Assembly: GCA_027046105.1 (NCBI GenBank)
Contig: JALTZQ010000024.1
Location: forward strand, 1-25,081
Direction: 5' to 3'
DNA from: Pyrodictiaceae archaeon
Lineage (GTDB): Archaea > Thermoproteota > Thermoprotei_A > Sulfolobales > Pyrodictiaceae
DNA length: 25,081 nucleotides
This document shows positions 22,719-25,081 of the stretch, piece after piece. A model generated the notes under the pieces. The model had not been told where the DNA came from. It did not search any database and saw only the letters and a list, made by a program, of their open reading frames with translations. The stretch's first letter is position 1. Every line of letters begins with the position of its first letter. The position numbers were made by a program, and so were the translations under genes.

Positions 22719-24173
22719 CTAGCCCTTAACCACACCTAAGGGAATCATTCGAGCTACAAGTTTCGCAATACCTACCTCATGGGCGACATGTGCTACACGA
22801 TCGACATCCTTATAGGCTTCCGGCATCTCCTCGACAACAGTGGCTTTATTGCTTGCACGTAGGTATATACCTTTCCTTGTAAGTTCATTGACGACTTGTA
22901 CATAGCTCTTGGTTCTCTTGGCTGCTTCACGACTCATCCATCTTCCAGCACCATGTGGAGCTGTACACCAGAATCTACTACATCCTGGCAACCCTATCAT
23001 TATGTAACTTGCTGTGCCCATACTTCCTGGTATGAGGACTGGTTGTCCTACATCGCGGTATGTTTTAGGTATTTGCGGATGGCCTGGCGGAAATGCTCTT
23101 GTTGCACCTTTGCGGTGAACTACTAGTTTCTTACGCTTTCCATCAACTTCGTACTCCTCTATCTTTGCTATATTATGTGCTACATCATAAACTATCTTGA
23201 GGCCTAACTGATCAGGATCACGGTGAAATACTCGCTTGAAGCTTTCACGTGTCCAATAAGTTATTAGCTGCCTATTTGTCCATGCGAAGTTTGCCGCCGC
23301 TGCCATTGCTTTAGCGTAATCCTGGCCCTCACGACTATTGTATGGTACACTTGCTAGCTCACGATCTGGTGGTCTAATACCATATTTTCTCATTGCCCTC
23401 TCCATTATCACTAAGTAGTCACTTGCAACTTGATGACCAAGACCACGGCTGCCCGTATGTATCATTACCACTATTTGGCCTTCCCACTCAATACCTAGTA
23501 CTTTAGCTATTTTCTCATCATAGATCTTGTCAACAACTTGAACCTCGAGGAAGTGATTACCGCTACCTAGTGTTCCTAGTTGATCAGCACCTCTCTGCTT
23601 TGCACGGTTACTGACTTTACTGGAATCAGCAAGATCCCAACTACCACGCTCCTCTATGTACTCTAGGTCATCAGACCATCCATAGCCTTTTTGCACTGCC
23701 CACGTAACACCTTCATCAAGTACACGGTTTAGTTCAGATATTGTTAACCTCAGTTTACCACCACGACCAAGACCGCTTGGTACATTACGGAAGATTTCAT
23801 CTACAACTTCCTTAAGTTTGGGCTTGAAATCTTTGATATCAAAGTCTGTGCGAAGTACACGTACACCACAGTTTATGTCGTAACCTACACCACCAGGACT
23901 TATAACACCGTTTTCCTCAATGTCCATTGCTGCTACTCCACCTATTGGAAACCCATATCCTTGATGACCATCTGGCATTACTAGACTGTACTTCTGTATA
24001 CCTGCAAGACATGCCACGTTTGCTGCTTGGACTAGCGTGAGATCTTGACGCATTTTCTCTAGTAGTAGTTCGTCTGCAAAGATGTAAGCTGGTACCTTCA
24101 TGCAGGGCTTAGTACCCTTCGGTATAACCCACGTATATTTATCTACATGTTGAAGGGGTATTCTTGCACTCAT
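22719..24173 (-). CDS. rtcB: tRNA-splicing ligase RtcB
   Basis: RtcB joins 2',3'-cyclic phosphate and 5'-OH RNA ends in tRNA splicing and repair, using Mn and GTP. Counting from the ATG at 24173, all metal and guanylylation residues are present: Asp99 and Cys102 (GYDINCGVR), His207 (GSGNHF), His239 (MIHTGSRG), His333 (VAHN), and the guanylylated His407 in APHGAGR. These sit within a few residues of the numbering in the Pyrococcus enzyme. The 484-residue length lacks an intein, in contrast to some archaeal rtcB genes. The ATG at 24173 is favoured over a TTG at 24188 because the family begins a few residues before PLQHVDKYTWVIPK; AAGGAG sits just upstream. It is divergent from the pilin-like gene. 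Confidence 0.95.
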   Translation of the reverse strand: MSARIPLQHVDKYTWVIPKGTKPCMKVPAYIFADELLLEKMRQDLTLVQAANVACLAGIQKYSLVMPDGHQGYGFPIGGVAAMDIEENGVISPGGVGYDINCGVRVLRTDFDIKDFKPKLKEVVDEIFRNVPSGLGRGGKLRLTISELNRVLDEGVTWAVQKGYGWSDDLEYIEERGSWDLADSSKVSNRAKQRGADQLGTLGSGNHFLEVQVVDKIYDEKIAKVLGIEWEGQIVVMIHTGSRGLGHQVASDYLVIMERAMRKYGIRPPDRELASVPYNSREGQDYAKAMAAAANFAWTNRQLITYWTRESFKRVFHRDPDQLGLKIVYDVAHNIAKIEEYEVDGKRKKLVVHRKGATRAFPPGHPQIPKTYRDVGQPVLIPGSMGTASYIMIGLPGCSRFWCTAPHGAGRWMSREAAKRTKSYVQVVNELTRKGIYLRASNKATVVEEMPEAYKDVDRVAHVAHEVGIAKLVARMIPLGVVKG

Positions 24174-24346
24174 ACTCCTTAATCCCAAATGTTACTTCAC
24201 GATAATGTTCGCCTACTAAAAAGCTAGCCGTTTTATCAAACAATGTCGAAGCAGGTGTGCGAAAGTGTTTCGGATACCCATTCGTAATAGTAGACGAGAA
24301 TATATCATCCCCTTCAACGCACTAACCGCGAATGGGGAATGTAGTA

Positions 24347-24955
24347 ATGCTGCGTTCTCAGGCAGCACCAATAACCGTTATGATAATAACAGCCGTTATA
24401 GTAATTTTGGGCTTAGCCCTAATATCATATATTACCGGAATTCTCTCAAGCCATAGAGAGAGTCAGGCATTAATGGATTTTATTGTACAAGTACAATCAT
24501 CTACGTATATGTATGTAGAACAACAGATGCCCAGTAACACGGGAGGATGGATAGCGTATCTTGGCTTACTCTCTTTCAATCCCATAGAACCAGTTATTAG
24601 GTATTACTTGTTAGTACTGCCCTCGGGATTAGCGGTCAATTTCACAGTACCTTCAGTAACTGTTCAACTTGTTGATCCCCCTCTACCAGTAGTCAACTAT
24701 ACAGTTAAACTTTCACAAATTAATCTAATAGCTCAGGCTGGTTACATGCCTGCAAACGATTACTATATGTTGCCAGTGGACCCCGATGTTGTAGTATATG
24801 AGATACCGTTTAATGCCACCTATGGTAGGCCATTCCTAATCAAGATAGAAGCTACTTGGGCTACACCTGCAAATCAAGCCAACGTATTCCTTTTGATTAA
24901 GGCCGGTACAGATTACTATTACGAAATAACGCGGGTAGCCTTTCCTACATCGTGA
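24347..24955 (+). CDS. Pilin-like protein with one N-terminal membrane helix
   Basis: I do not recognise a family. The protein (202 residues from the ATG at 24347) opens with a short positive leader MLRSQAAP and a long hydrophobic helix (ITVMIITAVIVILGLALISY). A long extracytoplasmic beta-rich domain follows with sequons for N-glycosylation (NFT, NYT, NAT). This arrangement is that of archaeal type IV pilins and archaellin-like secreted subunits, though the class III leader is not canonical: processing would fall before QAAP after Arg-Ser. A simple membrane anchor is the other option. The start is chosen because GGGGA lies eight bases upstream; an in-frame ATG at 24332 is possible. The gene is divergent from rtcB and may begin a cell-surface cluster continuing to the right. 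Confidence 0.6.
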   Translation: MLRSQAAPITVMIITAVIVILGLALISYITGILSSHRESQALMDFIVQVQSSTYMYVEQQMPSNTGGWIAYLGLLSFNPIEPVIRYYLLVLPSGLAVNFTVPSVTVQLVDPPLPVVNYTVKLSQINLIAQAGYMPANDYYMLPVDPDVVVYEIPFNATYGRPFLIKIEATWATPANQANVFLLIKAGTDYYYEITRVAFPTS

Positions 24956-25081
24956 ATAATAAGATGAGGCGTAAATGGGCTATGATGAAGCCTGCATCGA
25001 AGGATTGATGACTGTTCCTTCCCTGCGGCCGAGCCCTAAGTTCCTGTTCTTCCTGTCTTGATATGATGCTGGTTTTGGTAT
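24956..25081. other. Right-end stretch without a supported gene
   Basis: Beyond the pilin-like stop I see no gene that can be supported. A short GTG-started reading of 18 codons overlaps the stop, and the last bases contain ATGATGCTGG, which could begin a gene outside the window. ATGATGA near 24982 and TTGATGA near 25006 resemble C boxes of guide RNAs, but no matching CTGA is seen. Confidence 0.3.

Noticed and set aside
24952..25008. 18-codon GTG-started frame overlapping the pilin-like stop
   Set aside because: Too short, no Shine-Dalgarno and no recognisable peptide.
1..25081. CRISPR arrays, insertion sequences, tRNA or rRNA genes
   Set aside because: No spaced direct repeats, transposase-like proteins, terminal inverted repeats or T-loop/cloverleaf patterns were seen in the spacers.

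Overview
The window looks like a piece of a hyperthermophilic crenarchaeal (Thermoproteota) chromosome, most likely Desulfurococcales and perhaps close to Hyperthermus/Pyrodictium. The evidence is archaeal marker genes (a truncated Cren7 chromatin protein, ribosomal protein eL33, TmcA, RtcB, the archaeal coenzyme A route through pantoate kinase and phosphopantothenate synthetase), DUF2192, frequent TTG and GTG starts, short G-rich Shine-Dalgarno sites and A/T-rich TATA-like boxes. The MACEK start of the Cren7 fragment resembles my memory of the Hyperthermus protein; this was not checked. I see no insertion sequence, integrase, CRISPR array, tRNA or rRNA. The window reads as ordinary chromosomal backbone with several odd paralogues.

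Layout. 1-107 (-): 5' part of cren7. 108-518: non-coding stretch with a core of about 64% GC. 519-3347 (+): mevalonate kinase, a NuoA-like subunit joined to it by a 4-nt overlap inside a 10-nt tandem duplication, a very diverged GHMP (shikimate-kinase-like) protein, and a Nudix hydrolase. 3352-3660 (-): eL33. 3803-5167 (+): class III aminotransferase, ending at a strong hairpin. 5227-7824 (-): DUF2192, two small unknowns and a 300-residue unknown. 7798-10379 (+): small SPOUT methyltransferase (its start overlaps the previous gene head to head), a polytopic GT-C-like glycosyltransferase, and inorganic pyrophosphatase. 10507-11409 (+): a DUF89 protein whose metal-site motifs are lost.

11493-14442 (-): coaBC, pantoate kinase and phosphopantothenate synthetase as a tightly overlapping operon. 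Together these cover pantoate to 4'-phosphopantetheine, except for the separate steps from other loci. 14481-15239 (+): small radical SAM protein. 15204-17306 (-): TmcA, overlapping it tail to tail. 17439-17768 (+): small cysteine-pair protein. 17769-18145: a long spacer with GC-rich patches and a palindrome. 18146-21299 (+): a probable three-gene operon of a cysteine-free tRNA-guanine-transglycosylase paralogue, a lysine-6-dehydrogenase-like oxidoreductase and an EamA-type exporter. 21262-22632 (-): CoA-disulfide reductase type flavoprotein. 22719-24173 (-): RtcB RNA ligase. 24347-24955 (+): pilin-like membrane-anchored protein.

Themes: CoA supply and redox (coaBC, pantoate kinase, PPS, CoA-disulfide reductase), isoprenoid lipid synthesis (mevalonate kinase, pyrophosphatase removing PPi), and RNA modification or processing (TmcA, RtcB, SPOUT protein, TGT paralogue). 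The most interesting items are the TGT-paralogue operon, the two apparent pseudo-enzymes (DUF89 and GHMP), the overlapping gene starts and ends, and the GC-rich intergenic patches that may encode structured RNA.
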